From contig ML681992.1 in assembly GCA_007922195.1 (NCBI GenBank), positions 1,654,613-1,718,612 on the forward strand: DNA of 64,000 nucleotides, read 5' to 3'. Source of the DNA: Podocnemis expansa. Lineage: Eukaryota; Chordata; Testudines; Podocnemididae. Position numbers and translations under genes: made by a program. The number at the start of each line of letters is the position of its first letter. Position 1 is the stretch's first letter. Below, one piece after another: positions 1-12,955 of the stretch. The notes beneath the pieces were generated by a model. It had not been told where the DNA came from. It made no database searches and saw nothing but the letters and a program-made list of their open reading frames with translations.

Positions 1-526
1 TTTGCCAGGGAGCCAGAGCTTGCGGGAAGGAGGGAGCTGCCGGGGCTCCCTAGCACAAGACTGCAGGGGATTCTCTCACTGCTGGAACCCCAGCAGGGAA
101 TTCCTTCCCCACTACAGCCCTGGCTGGGGAGCCCTACATGTCTCCATTCTCCCCAGGAAGCTGTGGCTTCCTGGCAAAAGGGAGCCCCAACTCACTTCTT
201 GCAGGGAAGCTGCAGGTCCTGGGGAGAAGGGAGCTATAGCTCCGTTTTCCCAGGGAGCTGTGGCTCTCTTGTCCTGGGGAGCCATGGCACCCTTGTCTCT
301 GCCCTAGGTTGAGTTAGGGTATTAAGCTGACCTAGGGCATCCACACCAGTTTTAGGTTGACTTAACAAATTGACTTAGCTGTTAAGTCAACCTAACTATA
401 GGTAGTTATTAAGTCAAATTAAGGACGCCCTTAAGTCGACTAAATGAAGCCCAGTGTGGACATAGAATAATTTAGGTTCACTTAAATGTCCTTAAGTCGA
501 CCTAAATTGCAAGTGTAGACATACTC
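1..526. mobile_element. DNA-transposon (MITE) right part, AAGTCGACTT family, left end cut by window
   Basis: Positions 305-526 contain many copies of AAGTTGACTTAA/TTAAGTCGACCT-type palindromes and end near 526 in GTGTAGACATACTC. That is a slightly decayed form of the GTGTAGACATAGCC terminus seen on other elements in this window. Positions 1-300 are GC-rich and built from loose repeats of GGGAGC and AGCTGTGGCTCC-like words, matching the GC-rich cores of the other large elements here. The left inverted repeat lies outside the window, so no target duplication can be checked. The frame at 2-307 is low-complexity core sequence and probably not a gene. Confidence 0.6.
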
Positions 527-1022
527 TATGACCCTTGACTTCAATGGGACTTAAGCAAGTACTTAAAGTTAAGCAGGTTTGTGGTGGGGTAGTTGCCCTA
601 CAATAGCCTGGAAAGGGAGGCTGTGCTAGGATCAGTCAATCAGTATTGAAGAAATCCTGTATAGGCAGCCAGCAGAGAGCAGAAAAAGCAGGCTTTCCCA
701 GGAATTTTGGAAGGAAAAGCTGATGACTTTCCAGAGCAAGAAGGTAGTGGCCTAGCTCCAGAGACTGCCACAGGACTCCTTGTTTGTTTGACTGAGATAA
801 GAGCTGGATAGTGGACTTCAGCTGCAACTGAAGGAAGTGAACAAGTTGGGATAGGATCTCCCAGAAGAAAGGAGGGCACAGATTGTTGCATGGCTCTGGG
901 GCTGTGTCTTGAAGTGAATGGTGTAGAGTTTGGAGAGGTGGGTCCTAAGGCGGAGGCAGTGGTGAAACAGGAACAACAACATGAGACACTAGGACCTGCT
1001 GTTTTGATTTCCCATTTTAAAA
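527..1022. other. Unannotated single-copy-looking DNA
   Basis: About 500 bp without a recognisable gene or repeat. The short frames on the minus strand at 636-891 show no domain or composition that suggests coding. Confidence 0.5.
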
Positions 1023-1140
1023 GGGATAGCCGTGTTAGTCTAGTCCAGTAAAAAACAACAAGGAGTTGTGTGGCACTTTAAGACTAACAGATTTATTTTT
1101 TGCATGAGCTTTCGTGGGAGAAGATCCCACTTCCTCAGAG
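1023..1140 (-). mobile_element. Penelope-like element 3'-terminal fragment
   Basis: This 118-bp stretch is the reverse complement of a PLE 3' end. It has the tail word AGCCGTGTTAGTCTAGTCCAG, the segment GGCACTTTAAGACTAACAG, and the segment CATGAGCTTTCGTGGGAGAAG. The same sequence lies downstream of GIY-YIG and reverse-transcriptase pieces at 24.4-25.8 kb, which is why I assign it to a PLE. Only the terminal non-coding part is present. Confidence 0.75.
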
Positions 1141-4100
1141 TGTGTGGCATGAGAGCAGTGGTTGGAACCCTTTTCAAATGTGCTTTTGGGCTTTCATGAA
1201 AGGCTGTTCCCTGGAGCTGGGATTTCTTTCTGTTTAAATATTTACTTAGCATAGCCAAGGGAAGCCTTCTCCCTGTTCCCCTCATCAAACCCTAATAAGA
1301 CAGTAATATTAGCTAGTCAAGTGCAGTGAAGACTGAAAACTTTTTTCTTCTGCTTGTATTATTATTGTTAATACTGAAGTTGAGCCCAGAAACAATCAAA
1401 GAAGGACAAACAGACAGATGAAAAAAGCAGGAAAGTAATATAATTGATGAACACTTACTTACATGAGTAATCCAATTGACTTCAAGATAACCAGACAGAT
1501 AACTCTTAAACAATCAATAACAAGAAGATTACTGTACCATGACCCAGGTGCCACTCAAAAAGTATGACACCACATCAAAAGAAAAGAAAATTTGATGAAG
1601 AGCTGCATAGAGAAGTAAAATGAACCTCAAGTTATATTCATTTCTGAGGATAAATATAATCACAACTGGAAGAGAAGAACACTATTTAGGAATCTGATTG
1701 CATTAGAAGTCCTCCAGCTCTAATATGGTCCTTTCTGCATCATTCCTTACTTTGTCATTCAACACTGTGGTCCAACAGACTTCTCAGAGGTTTCCTGGCT
1801 CAACGCTGTGCATAGGATATTCATAGGTATATTGGCCTTTTCTTCATTTTGGGTCGTTTACAATCAGTCATATTTTGAACTGTTTCTTATATCTTCTTTT
1901 CTAGTAGCAGTTAATTTACACCTTTGATCATGTGATACAATCTTCATTTAATTCTATTTCTATGTCTATGGAAATTCACTAATCTGATTGATACCAAATG
2001 TATTTATCTAAGGACTTTTTCCTCCTCCCCAAAGATCATGAATCCAAGAAGAGAAGCTTGGGGTAGTTTTGTGTTTGCAAAATCAGACCATGACAAAATC
2101 AAACCCACCTCTCCTTTCCTCACCCCACCTCTGGTTACTCATGTAAGTATGTGTCATTAGGGAAAGGAGTGAATGCCATAATGACTTATCAGAGAAAAGT
2201 ATGAAACATGACTTACAACATGGAAAGTGAAAACTACATAATTAGATGCAGCCTGTAGAACATGTGAGGTAAGACTGAGGCTAGTTTTGGTCACTCTGGC
2301 TAGATTCACAACCAGCTGTTGGTGCCTAATTGCCACGCTAGGGACCTGAAACCCAGAATCAGGCCCTTTGGGATTCACAGAGCTGCTGTTCAACTGTTCA
2401 CAAAGACAAGAACTGCTGTTCAGCTGTCCACAAAGATGGCTAACATCATCTAATGCCTAAAGTTTTTGCCATAAAATTCCTGAAATACCCATTTTTCTAT
2501 TTGTGAGACATATATTGCATTGCTATGTTGGGCAACAATACACCTAAGCTCCAGAGCAATGCACAAACTAGGCAAAGATGAGAATTATTCCACCTAATAT
2601 AACTGCAAGGTCCAAATTGCAGCCTCAGAGTTCATTTACCAGAAAATGCTGGGAGGCAAGACATCCCTCATAACATCTAGACCAGTGATGAGAATACTTA
2701 CCTGGGAAGTTATTTCAATTAGGTATGTTCTTATATTGCTGCTAAGTGGTTGGAATGTGTTTGACAGTTTATGCTTAGTATTTTCGTTTGTGTGTTTGTT
2801 TTTTTCTCTTTTCAAGGTATTTCAGAGATCATTTATCATCTCAGATTTCTTCCCTATTCCAGCACTGTCTGAAAGAACAGCAACTGAATTCAAAGCTCAG
2901 TTCTGATCTATTTACTGATATTCTGAAATAAAAAACACTATTTATTCAAAAGCTGTTAAGTACATCCTTTAAAAAAAGAGTGAGCATTACACAGAGAAAG
3001 AACTTATTCTCCTCTTTTTAGGAATGTTCAGAAATAGCTACAGTAACAGAATAAAAACATTTCCAAAGATCTTTGTGGTGATCCAGCTATAATAATGTGG
3101 CTATCATCACACTGGGTACCAGCAGCGAGTACAACAGTGACAGTCTACATCCATGACATAGACTCTGCACAGATTGATACCTCCTGTATTTCAGCTAGGG
3201 AGAAACTCTCTGTTGGCTAACATCATCTTCTTTTGGTATGCTTTCCTTTTTCCTTAACTTTAAGCCACTGACACAGTAGGTGGTTAAACCAACTGAAACA
3301 GAACTGTGTGTGTTCTCTCTTGTAGTTAGACAGACATTTACAGTACTTCTTAAATCTCACAGTTTAACTGTGATGTTCATATTTCCTTTGGTGAAAAAAA
3401 AAGCTCTTTTTACTTGCTTTTTCTTTTTTTTTTTTTTCCAGATACAAAAATCACATTGTTCTAGTTTACTTTCATGGTTAGCTTTAATGAACCTCTGTTG
3501 TCTTTTGTTTTTACTTTGTTTATCATCTAGGACTCTCCGGGTTTTTCTGTTACTGAAGCCTGAGAAGCCCACAGGCAGAGATGAATCTTTCTCCCTACTT
3601 ACTGTCAGTAATAAATTTTAAATGCAACATAAAGAAAAGAAAAGAAACAAAATTGTGCAAATTTTGAACTTTTAATAAAGATCAGATGAAGGAGGAAAAG
3701 CCTAATGGCGCTGATCAGAATATTTTTAACAGGAAAACTGATCTCCATTGATTTTGTACTTCAATCAGGTTTTTTTGGTTTTTTTTTTGTTTTTTTTTTT
3801 TATTCCATGTTAGTAATGACATAGGTCCCCTGCAAACAAGTTACTTATAGTTTTGGCGGAACACCACTAAGGTTGCATGGGTCAAATTTCAGGAGGAGAA
3901 GAAGCTGTGGTAAAGTAATGTGACTGTAAAACAGTAAGAATCAGTATAATTCACATACTTAACAAGCAGAGGGACATGACTGTAGCATAACCAAACCCAA
4001 ACAAACAAAGGGAAGATTAAAGAAAGTAAATGGTAGAGAAGGACCCAATCATGCTATATCTTCTTGCAACCTGCTTTTGGTCGCTTTCCCTGTCCTTACA

Positions 4101-6234
4101 GGCACTGATCCAAAGTCCACTGAAGTTAACAGAAAGACGTCAATGTCTTCAGTAGACTTTGATGCCCTATCCCACAGGCAAGTAATGCATATCAGTTTAT
4201 TCTGAAATTGATTTATCAGGGTGTAATTCAAATACTGATTTATATCATATCCCAGATGGACTTCATTTCTCCTTCTGATTGTTCTGGGGCATCTTGCTAA
4301 TCTAGTGGGGATGATGTATTTCTTTACATTCCTGGCTGAATTACAGACTTGCTGTTTGTCCAATCAGTGGGACACCTTTTCTAGTAAGTTCCTGCTCAGA
4401 TGAGTCTTCATTCTAATACCCTTTGTCCAATATTACAGGATGTTCTGAAAAACCTGGGGAATTATACTTAGGGGAGACTGGCACAGAAAAAGGAATCTGG
4501 ACCCTGATTTTGTATCTTGAGATCTGCCTGACTTTCCACATGAGAAGAAGAGTCTCTTCAGGTAGAATGAGATGTGAGATCAGAGCTTTAGAGAATAATT
4601 TACAGGAATTTTCTCCTATTTGTTTTAAATATTTAATGTGGTCCTATTTAAAAATTAAAACACAATTTGGGCCAAAAAATATACTGGCAAAAATTATGGT
4701 TTCCAATTTATTTGTGGTGACCACAAGAACGTTTCACAAAGCTCTCTCATTCCCTAGAACATCTGTGAAGACACAAGTACTGTCAGAAGGGAGTACATAC
4801 AGCAGGGAAAAGCTTATGCCTTATGCCTGGATATGCAGTTACTTAAAGGAAGTGTAAGAAATTGCTGTCTTGTATTCTTTTTCCCCAAAACTTTATTCAT
4901 TTCTCTGGGCACCATTATTTTGTTAGTGCTCTTGATTTCATTTGCACCATGTCTCCAGTTCTTAAGGATCAAAACTGAGCATAAAGAATGTAGGATGAAG
5001 TTCTAAGGGAGACAAATTTTGTAGCTGATCTTCAGGAAGTATTCAAAACAAATGCCATCTCTTTTGCCCACACTAATAGATAATAAAAGCCTTTGAACAA
5101 CTAGTGGAAAAATACAACATGAACAAATATGATCTCATCATCAAAAATCTTTCTTCACTTCAAATTTTAATCAGAAGGATTTTGACTGCTTGCCATGTAC
5201 AGTGTAGAGCTACCAGCATCTTGTTCTAACCACTTGTGCTCAGCAGTCCAAAATCAGCATGTTGCAGCCATTCAGCTGTTGCTGCCATATGCCCCCCAAA
5301 AGATAGAAAATATGATTTTATCCCAAGATCCACACGTACTCACAACACCATCATGGCTTGAACTTTAATAACCACAGTTATTCTCATTCAGCACTTCTGT
5401 TGATTTGAGGAAGATGATTGTTTTATTAACTTAGACTCTTTAATCCTTTTAAATAATGCAAATTATTTCTTTCCCATTTGTTTTCTTCCATTGTTTTACT
5501 TTTTTTCAGCACACAAATGATACAGTGGTGCACATTTCAGTTGGGAAAGTTGGTGTTCTACACATGCAAAAGCCAAGCACATCATTGCTGGGCCAAAAAA
5601 TCACACACAACTCCCCACCCACCCCACCCAATATCCGTTACAATCTGGAAAGGAAGCAAGGTCTCATTCCCTTTTTAATTAACTAATTAACAAAATTCGG
5701 AACAGTGGATTGGAATTCACAGGAGAATGACAGCTGGTGGACTGCTGCTAGGGTGGATCCAAAATCATTTGTTCTCCATAAGACTTTGCTCTTTTTTTGT
5801 GTGGAAAAATAAATAGTTTTAAAAGAAAGCACCCACAAGCTGTTCCTGTCAGTCTCCAACAAAAAACTAAAGGTGAAAATGCATAATGATTATGGATAAG
5901 CACTGGTGCTGTGGAGGGGGAAGGAGATTTTAGTGACAGGTAAATCCCACACTTTATTTTATGAGTCAGTTCTCCCAAAATGAGTGATGAGGTGACTCAA
6001 AGCAGTATGTTTCCTGGTGTGTGTGAGAGATCTTTGGATTGGACCTGAGGACAAGCATACAGGACCACTAACTTTGTAGAAACTTAGACTCTTGGAAAAG
6101 AGGGGAAGGGGAAAAAATCTTGCTTTAAATACACTGACTTACAGCATGACAATATCTTGGCAGTCTGAAGTACATGCAGCATAGAAATATATTCATACTA
6201 TTGCATCTCCTTTCCTGAAAACTTCAGATTGGGG
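1141..6234. other. AT-rich DNA without recognisable genes
   Basis: I see no exon-like structure or known repeat apart from poly-T tracts near 3424-3438 and 3771-3801 and a small duplication at 2381-2436. The 144-residue frame at 4423-4857 has no motif I recognise and its composition looks random, so I treat it as chance. Confidence 0.5.
2381..2436. repeat. 30-bp tandem duplication
   Basis: A unit of the form CTGCTGTTCA(A/G)CTGT(T/C)CACAAAGA occurs twice with a 30-bp period (2381-2406 and 2411-2436). The copies differ at a few bases. No function is suggested. Confidence 0.7.
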
Positions 6235-6463
6235 TACGATGCAATTAAAAGCCTATTGCTGGCCTAGGCCCTTGCTCCCTTGGATTCCTGGGGCTTGGGA
6301 TAATTGAAATGTAGACATCTGGGCTGAGGGTGCAGTCTGAGCTCTGCAACAATCCTGCTTCACAGGGCTGCAGAGCTCAGGCTTCAACCTGACCTTAAAC
6401 ATCTGTATTACCATCAAACAGCAAGCACTTGCAGCAGCTTTTTATCTCAGTGTAGACATAACC
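6235..6463. mobile_element. Probable decayed DNA-transposon relic
   Basis: The right edge reads TCTCAGTGTAGACATAACCC, close to the CAGTGTAGACATAGCC terminus of other elements here. The interior has GGGCTGAGGGTGCAGTCTGAGCTC near 6321 and a matching inverted stretch, GAGCTCAGGCTTCAACCTGAC, near 6373. The left edge is not clear and no target duplication can be named. Confidence 0.35.
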
Positions 6464-7232
6464 CCTGCGTCTATCTGGAAATTAAGAGGGCTTCATAAAC
6501 TGATTTGAGGTGTATGGGTGGGATTCACTGAAGAACATAAGTACTTAAAATCCACACTTAGGCATCAAAGGCTTGTTTTTAGCAGCTGCTACAAATCACA
6601 AAATTACCACTTGTCTGTTGCATATCCCTATAAGCACCTAAACTTGGTTGGTGGCTATATTTTTGCGGTCAAAAGTTCCTTGGGTGGCTATGTTTCTGCG
6701 TCCAGGCACATGCACTGCTACCTCAGTCTAGGCCCTCTGATGTCTGTCTCCCATTTAAGTCCATGACTGCTATATGAGCAAGGGAAGATAGACCTATCTC
6801 ACATGAATCTGCAGGATCTACAAGATGGTGGTGGGATGGATTCCCCTTATAATTTTTAACCCAGTGGTATTAGGGTAGTGGGAGATGCACAGTTCAAGTT
6901 TCCCTTCCATCTGAAAAGCAGAAAGGATTTGAGTAAGAATCCAATACTTCTTAAGAGAGTCCTCTAACCACAGGACCACAGAGTATTCAACAAGAAAGAT
7001 TGAGGGAGCACCACATCATAATATCTAATCACTTAATGAAATGCCTTAGGAAATTAACTCCAGAACAGTGTTTATAGTTGTGGATCATTTGCAGAGATAG
7101 ACTCATTCCTGCTACCTGGACTGAGGGGCTTATCTCTGTGATAGGGCTAAGAATGAGGACATACGTCTGTCATTTGCACCTTCAGTTGACTAGCTTAGGT
7201 GGCTCCTTGCCTAGCATGTTGACTTCTGTGAA
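6464..7232. other. Unannotated DNA
   Basis: About 770 bp with no recognisable gene or repeat. It ends at the insertion site of the MITE at 7236. Confidence 0.5.
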
Positions 7233-7235
7233 GTA

Positions 7236-8009
7236 GGCTGTATTCACACAGCACTTTTGTTTCGAAACAACCTCATTGTTTTGAAACAAAAAAAAAATGT
7301 TCACATGACGCACAGTTGTTTCGAAACAAGTTAAACCCCACTTGGGGGTGAAACAACCTTGTTTCGGAACTCTTCTTTCGAAACAATACATGTGAACCTG
7401 TTGTTTCGGAACAAAGTGTTCTGAAACAACATTGGNNNNNNNNNNNNNNNNNNNNNNNNNNNNNNNNNNNNNNNNNNNNNNNNNNNNNNNNNNNNNNNNN
7501 NNNNNNNNNNNNNNNNNNNNNNNNNNNNNNNNNNNNNNNNNNNNNNNNNNNNNNNNNNNNNNNNNNNNNNNNNNNNNNNNNNNNNNNNNNNNNNNNNNNN
7601 NNNNNNNNNNNNNNNNNNNNNNNNNNNNNNNNNNNNNNNNNNNNNNNNNNNNNNNNNNNNNNNNNNNNNNNNNNNNNNNNNNNNNNNNNNNNNNNNNNNN
7701 NNNNNNNNNNNNNNNNNNNNNNNNNNNNNNNNNNNNNNNNNNNNNNNNNNNNNNNNNNNNNNNNNNNNNNNNNNNNNNNNNNNNNNNNNNNNNNNNNNNN
7801 NNNNNNNNNNNNNNNNNNNNNNNNNNNNNNNNNNNTAACGAAATAGCATGTTCACAGTGTGAACATGCTATTTCGTTTCCCGCTTTTTTCCCTATTTCGA
7901 ACTGACTTTTTGCTAATTCGCATTGTCATTTCGAAATAAGGCGTTATTTCAAAACAAGTTGTTTCGACACAACTTGTTTCGAAATAACCATGTGTGTGTG
8001 AATACAGCC
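7236..8009. mobile_element. MITE, TTTCGAAA family, with GTA target duplication and an assembly gap
   Basis: The element starts GGCTGTATTCACACAGC and ends GTGTGTGAATACAGCC, an inverted pair. The flanks are GTA at 7233-7235 and GTA at 8010-8012, a 3-bp target-site duplication. The visible arms are packed with palindromes such as TGTTTCGAAACAA, TTATTTCGAAATAA and a perfect fold-back of TAGCATGTTCACA with TGTGAACATGCTA at about 7846-7871. The centre is 400 undetermined bases. A 3-bp duplication with no coding capacity is typical of PIF/Harbinger-type non-autonomous elements. The superfamily is inference. Confidence 0.8.
7436..7835. other. Assembly gap (400 N)
   Basis: Four hundred consecutive N bases. 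They lie inside the MITE at 7236-8009 between its two palindrome-rich arms. The long frames spanning the gap are artefacts of undetermined bases. Confidence 0.99.
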
Positions 8010-8012
8010 GTA

Positions 8013-9749
8013 GAGCCTAATGTGCCTGTCTCTCCCCATTCGCTGTATAGGAGCCCAGGCACCTAACTCTGGCAATTGAACTGTAATGTCATTCCTGTGA
8101 TCTTCTAGGTGCTTAAAAGTTAGGCATTGCACTATTCAAAAAGCCTATGTCTCTGCAAATCTAGCTTATGTCTCTTTGAAAATCCAGCACTAAATGGTTG
8201 TGAAGGAATGTGCAGAATATGCAGACATATTGACAGAAGGCTTCGAAATATGTAGAATCAAAGTTTTAATATAATGATTTTTAAATATAAAGAAACAAAG
8301 ACTAAAACAAATGTTGTATGACAAAGTTGTTTGTACATGACTAACTTATTAACTTTTACTAAATCCTTGAACTGTAACTCTGTGCTGTGCTGTCAGGTTC
8401 TATCTGCTATTCCACTAAAATCAGTGGAACATGTGGCTGCATAATCAAAGATGACGTATTCTTCTGGACATGTCCAATACACCTGACATTGATTAAATCA
8501 TTAATCTGAATAAAGAGACAAGAAGGATAAAGCATAATATTGTACCTACTTTTTGTCTCTGTAAACTTTAATTCAAATTTTAGCTTCTGTTCTAGATAAA
8601 ACTGAGTTGAGTGGTCTCTCTTTGCTCATGTTACAGTCTGACCAGTTCTGGTAACATTATTCGTTTCTGTTAAGAACAGACCCAGAAGTATAATAATACA
8701 CAAGTTACGCTGCCTTCCCACAGTGCCTGACTCAAGACAGAGATAAGAGTTCCTAGTGTTATCTGAACATGTAATATGTTAAAAAACACAAGACAAATAA
8801 ATAAAGAGCTAGCTGAGAGAAGCACCTTGCTGAAGCTAGCACTTACAGTAAAAGCTTTCTCCTGATCCATGTTAAGGACAAAGCTGTTTGAAGCTACTTG
8901 AAAACACCAGTATAGCTACAGTATGGATCCAAAAGGCATTTACAGTCTCAGTAACTTTCCACATGTGAATAGTTCCATTGAGTCTAATGGTAGTTCTCAA
9001 ATGGAAAGCAGAATGTTACTATTGTGTGTAAATATTTGTAGACCATGGGATCATGGTTTGCAGATTCAGAAAATATGGTATGTAGAATGGGTTCTTCCAC
9101 CACAGATTGCAGTATATATCCAGGTTTGGATCCAAAGCCTATGAAGTTAATGAAAAGGACTTCACTGCAGCATTCCCTTTTGGGGAATATGCTAAACAGA
9201 GGATTGACATGAATAAAAAGGTATATGTGAATGTTGTTTTCACAGAGATGAATGGAACATAATAGACTCCACAGACTTCAACAGGCTTTGGATGTGGCCC
9301 TAATACAGTACTGAAAACCATTCAAGTCTTCTAAGGGTTTGTGAACTGTTACCATCGTGTTGAAAACATTTTTTTCTGTCCAGCTGATGAAGCTGATATA
9401 ACTTTGGTAAAGTTTAATAATGGACTCCACTAAAAGCCTTAATAAGCAGCCATTGTTTTGACTTTACACTGATCTAAATATTTCTAACTATGTGACCTAG
9501 AAAAACAAGCACACTTTGGCTTTCACTGACTTGCAATGAATTCAGAACTCTGACTGATATTTCCAATTAAAAGAATAGTTAACTGATTTTTTTAATCATT
9601 TGTTCCTCAGTGTTAAGTCTATGATATTTTACCCAGCACAACTGGTTGAAATGCCAGCAAAGTTCCCTTAGCAGCAGCTCAGAAAAATCATCTCTTTCAT
9701 TTTATTGAGAATACAGTAGTTCAGTACTGATACTGGTTTGCTCTCCTTA
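8013..9749. other. Unannotated AT-rich DNA
   Basis: About 1.7 kb without recognisable exon, RNA gene or repeat. Short frames are unremarkable. Confidence 0.5.
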
Positions 9750-10135
9750 GGTACTTCTGCACTGGAGCGTTAGGTAGACTTAGACCCCCATGGCCACACA
9801 GAGCTTTTATTAAGTCAACTTAAGCACTTTCTTAAGTTGACTTAATAGCACCACCTCTTAAGGTCAACTTAACACTTAAGTCAACCTAGGTAAGTCAACT
9901 TAAGCCAGTGTAGATGGGAAATAGTGCTTAAGACAACTTAATCGGCCTCCAGGTCCCCTCCCAGAGCCCCTGGCCACCAGGAAGGGCTAACCTCGCACCT
10001 ACCAGTGTGGATGCAGGTAGTTGACAGTAGTTTCTAATGGGGGCTCTCTATGTTGCTTTAACAAAGTCAACTTTAAGTCGACTTAAAATTGACCTTGTTA
10101 AGTCAACTTAACAGAGCCTCCACTGTAGATGTACC
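9750..10135. mobile_element. MITE, AAGTCGACTT family, 386 bp
   Basis: The outer ends are GGTACTTCTGCACTGGAGC on the left and CTCCACTGTAGATGTACC on the right, which are inverted repeats of each other with a few mismatches. Inside are repeated AAGTCAACTTAA and TTAAGTCGACTTAA palindromes. The flanks (TTA left, ACT right) do not match as a duplication, so the exact edges are uncertain. The interior is the same type as the element at the left edge of the window. Confidence 0.7.
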
Positions 10136-12675
10136 ACTTGTTGGCAAGCTATTCTGCCCAACATATCAATTTTGTCTTCAGGATAGTAAGGGTTTGAGAA
10201 GAAGAGAGAGAATTGTAGTGCCTGATCTTATAACTGTTTATTACTAGACATAGCACTTATTGTTGTGACTAATCCCATTTATTAATAGGATTATTTATTT
10301 TAGTACAAATTATGAGTGAAATCTTGACCTGTAGAAGCCAGTTGGAGTTTTACCATTGATTTCAGTAGAATAAAGATTTAATCCATTTCCTAGAGATATC
10401 TGCAGAATCAGAGCCTTAGTTCTAACTAAGTCAAGTGGTTGTCTATTTACCACTATAAAAATATATGCGTATGACACAAATCCAGCAAAGAAGCAATTAT
10501 TTAGCTCGAAAGCTGGATACTAGGTTTGATTCCCTTCTCTGTAACACTAGTATCATGGAGCATAGAAATTGTCTTTCATGACTTAGAAGAGGTCAGGGCA
10601 TCTGATTTTGAGTTATGGTTTCCAAGTTATGATTAGGGACTGCAGGCTTTGAAACGGTTTATGTCGTCTAGAAGCTGAATACCGCAGTGATTTCAATGAC
10701 TTGTCTGTTCTTCTATAGTCATATCTGCCTTGTGTGAGTTATCCTGGTACTTTGCAGGAGTTAGGAACATTGTATAAAAGTTATATAAAATTTCTTTTCC
10801 CTTCTGCCAGGAACAACAGAAGCTAAGTGACTCATATCCTGATAAGTCCTAATTCATTAAGATTTTGCTGCAAAAGACATTGTTACTTTGACAGGACTAT
10901 GCCCCTGGGCAGCTCCATATCATATTCAGCCTGTAAAATGTTTGTTGTGGTTTTTCTGTACAGAGAACTCTTCAGTTACTACAAAAGTCCTTTATGACCC
11001 TTACATATGGTGTATGACTTCATATTTGTTGGCCTAAGATATGCCTAATCTACATAGGTATTGATTTAATAGTTTTTGGAAAGTTGTGGATTATCTCTAA
11101 ACTGGTTAGCAGCTGCTGAGAATAAAAAGACTGACCAAAAAGCTTCTCATCAGTTTTGAGTATCAAATTATATCTTTCATAATGAAGTCTCCAGGATAAA
11201 CTGCAGCACCTTTGTTCATTAATAGGTAGGATGGTAAGCACCAGAATGGTTAGCTCTGATTACTAGCCCTTACAATGGCACTTGCCTTTTGCATTTATGG
11301 TAATAGCACCAGTGAGGGCCTTCTGCCAGGGTTTGCCAGATGTTTTGCAACATCAAAAAGGCCACATTGATTTATATGTTTATCCTTTGAGCACAACATG
11401 GATTTGAAAGTCTGGAAAATGTTTCTTAAGCATGCCCATTGCAATGTGCAACTTTTCAAATTGCAGCTGTTCTCAGATACTTGTAGGGGAGTTAATTTTA
11501 CGTTTATTAGGAGCATGGGTGTGCAGCTTTTTCAAAACACTGGGGGAGGGCAAGGAGCCAAAATCATTATCTTCACTTGGAGTGTTTAATACCAAATATA
11601 AATATTGGAGGGGCTTGAGTGCCCAAGCCATCCCTCCAGGCTTTATGCCTCTGATTATAAGTGTCCCTGCTGTGCTGTCAGCTAGTACCCATCATGACTT
11701 TGGTCCAATGTTGTTAAGAAAATAATAACGTAGATTCAGTCCTTGCTTATCAGTATGGGGTCAGTGCTTAAATAACACATGGATTGATTTCCACTCAAAT
11801 ATTCTCGTATAATTACAATTGTTAATAAGCACTTAGCAAAATTAGAAGTAGAAATGAGCCTGCTTTAGGCTCTTCTATTTATTTCAGGGAGCATAGCATC
11901 TTTAATTTCATATTGAGATGTCATTCATAAAAGGAGAAAGTAAATGATGCCACTGATGCTTTGTCTTACCTCCAGTGGTCAAGGTTTTATTCTCTGATCT
12001 GGAAGCACAGAGCAGGCTGATGTCGCTTCTCCCTTCTCCATAGACCACTAGAACCTGAGGGAGACAGGCTTTATTACTGCAGTCTATTGCCAGGAATATA
12101 TTAAACACAGAGATGAATGAAGGGCATATGCGAATATGCTGTTTTCACAGAGAAGAATGGAATACAAAATGCACAGCCATTTCCACAATGATCATCTCCT
12201 ATCATTTACAGTATTTCAAATGAAGCAGATTTGAGCCTCTCAGTGATCATTACTTGATCTTGCTTTTCTACACAACAGTACGTGTTTCTCAGCTCAATTC
12301 CATAGTCCTGTGAAACTTACAACTGACTCACAGAAGGGCTTTTGTGTTTGCCTTTTGTAGGCCTATCATTGTATTGTCATTTGCCATTTTCAGCAAAGAT
12401 CCTAAGGGCATTATGGACACCCAAAAGGACTATACAGTCTTCAAGGTGCTACTGGCATTTTTCAGTGAGCTTTTAATCCAGTTGTTTGGAGATATTATGA
12501 TTTTCAGAGCGGATACAAGAAAACAGTCAGGCCAGATTTCTTTAGTGAACCTCATATAACATACTATATAAACAATCACAAAATATTGTTGAAATATTTC
12601 TCCAAGGCTAATGGTTTCCATACAGCAGGATGTAAAATGTTGTTATAAAAATGGCAATGATCACTCATGCTTTAT
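10136..12675. other. Unannotated AT-rich DNA
   Basis: About 2.5 kb with no gene or repeat that I can recognise. The overlapping short frames around 11.3-11.7 kb lack motifs and lie on both strands. Confidence 0.5.
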
Positions 12676-12955
12676 GTCCATGAGGGCAGGACAAGAAGGA
12701 ATGGACTTTATCTGCACCATGGAAGATTTAGGTTAGATATTAGAGGAAAATTCCCTAGCTATAGGGTTAGTTCAGCACAAAACTAGGTTGTAGGGGGAGG
12801 GTTTGGAATCCCTATAATTGAAGGCTTCAAAGAACAGGTTATGCAAACACCTGTCAGAGATGCTCTAGGGATATTTGGTGCTGCCTCAGCACAGGATGAT
12901 GGCCAAGATGATCTCTTGAAATCCCTTACAGCCCTATATATCTATAATTTTAGGA
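12676..12955 (+). mobile_element. CR1-type LINE 3' fragment, old
   Basis: The order of words follows the end of CR1-family LINEs: GATTTAGGTTAGATATTAG, then GGAATCCCTATAATTGAAGG, then a stretch like TTCAAAGAACAGGTTATGC, then TGATCTCTTGAAATCCCTTA and a degenerate TCTATAATTTTAGG tail. In the family this encodes the last part of ORF2 and the short 3' UTR. The reading frame is broken. Assignment is from remembered family sequence. Confidence 0.6.

Noticed and set aside
4423..4857. 144-residue frame as a possible gene
   Set aside because: No motif, signal or conserved pattern was seen. A chance frame of this length is expected in 64 kb.
7331..7905. Two long frames across 7.4-7.9 kb
   Set aside because: They consist mostly of undetermined bases in the assembly gap.
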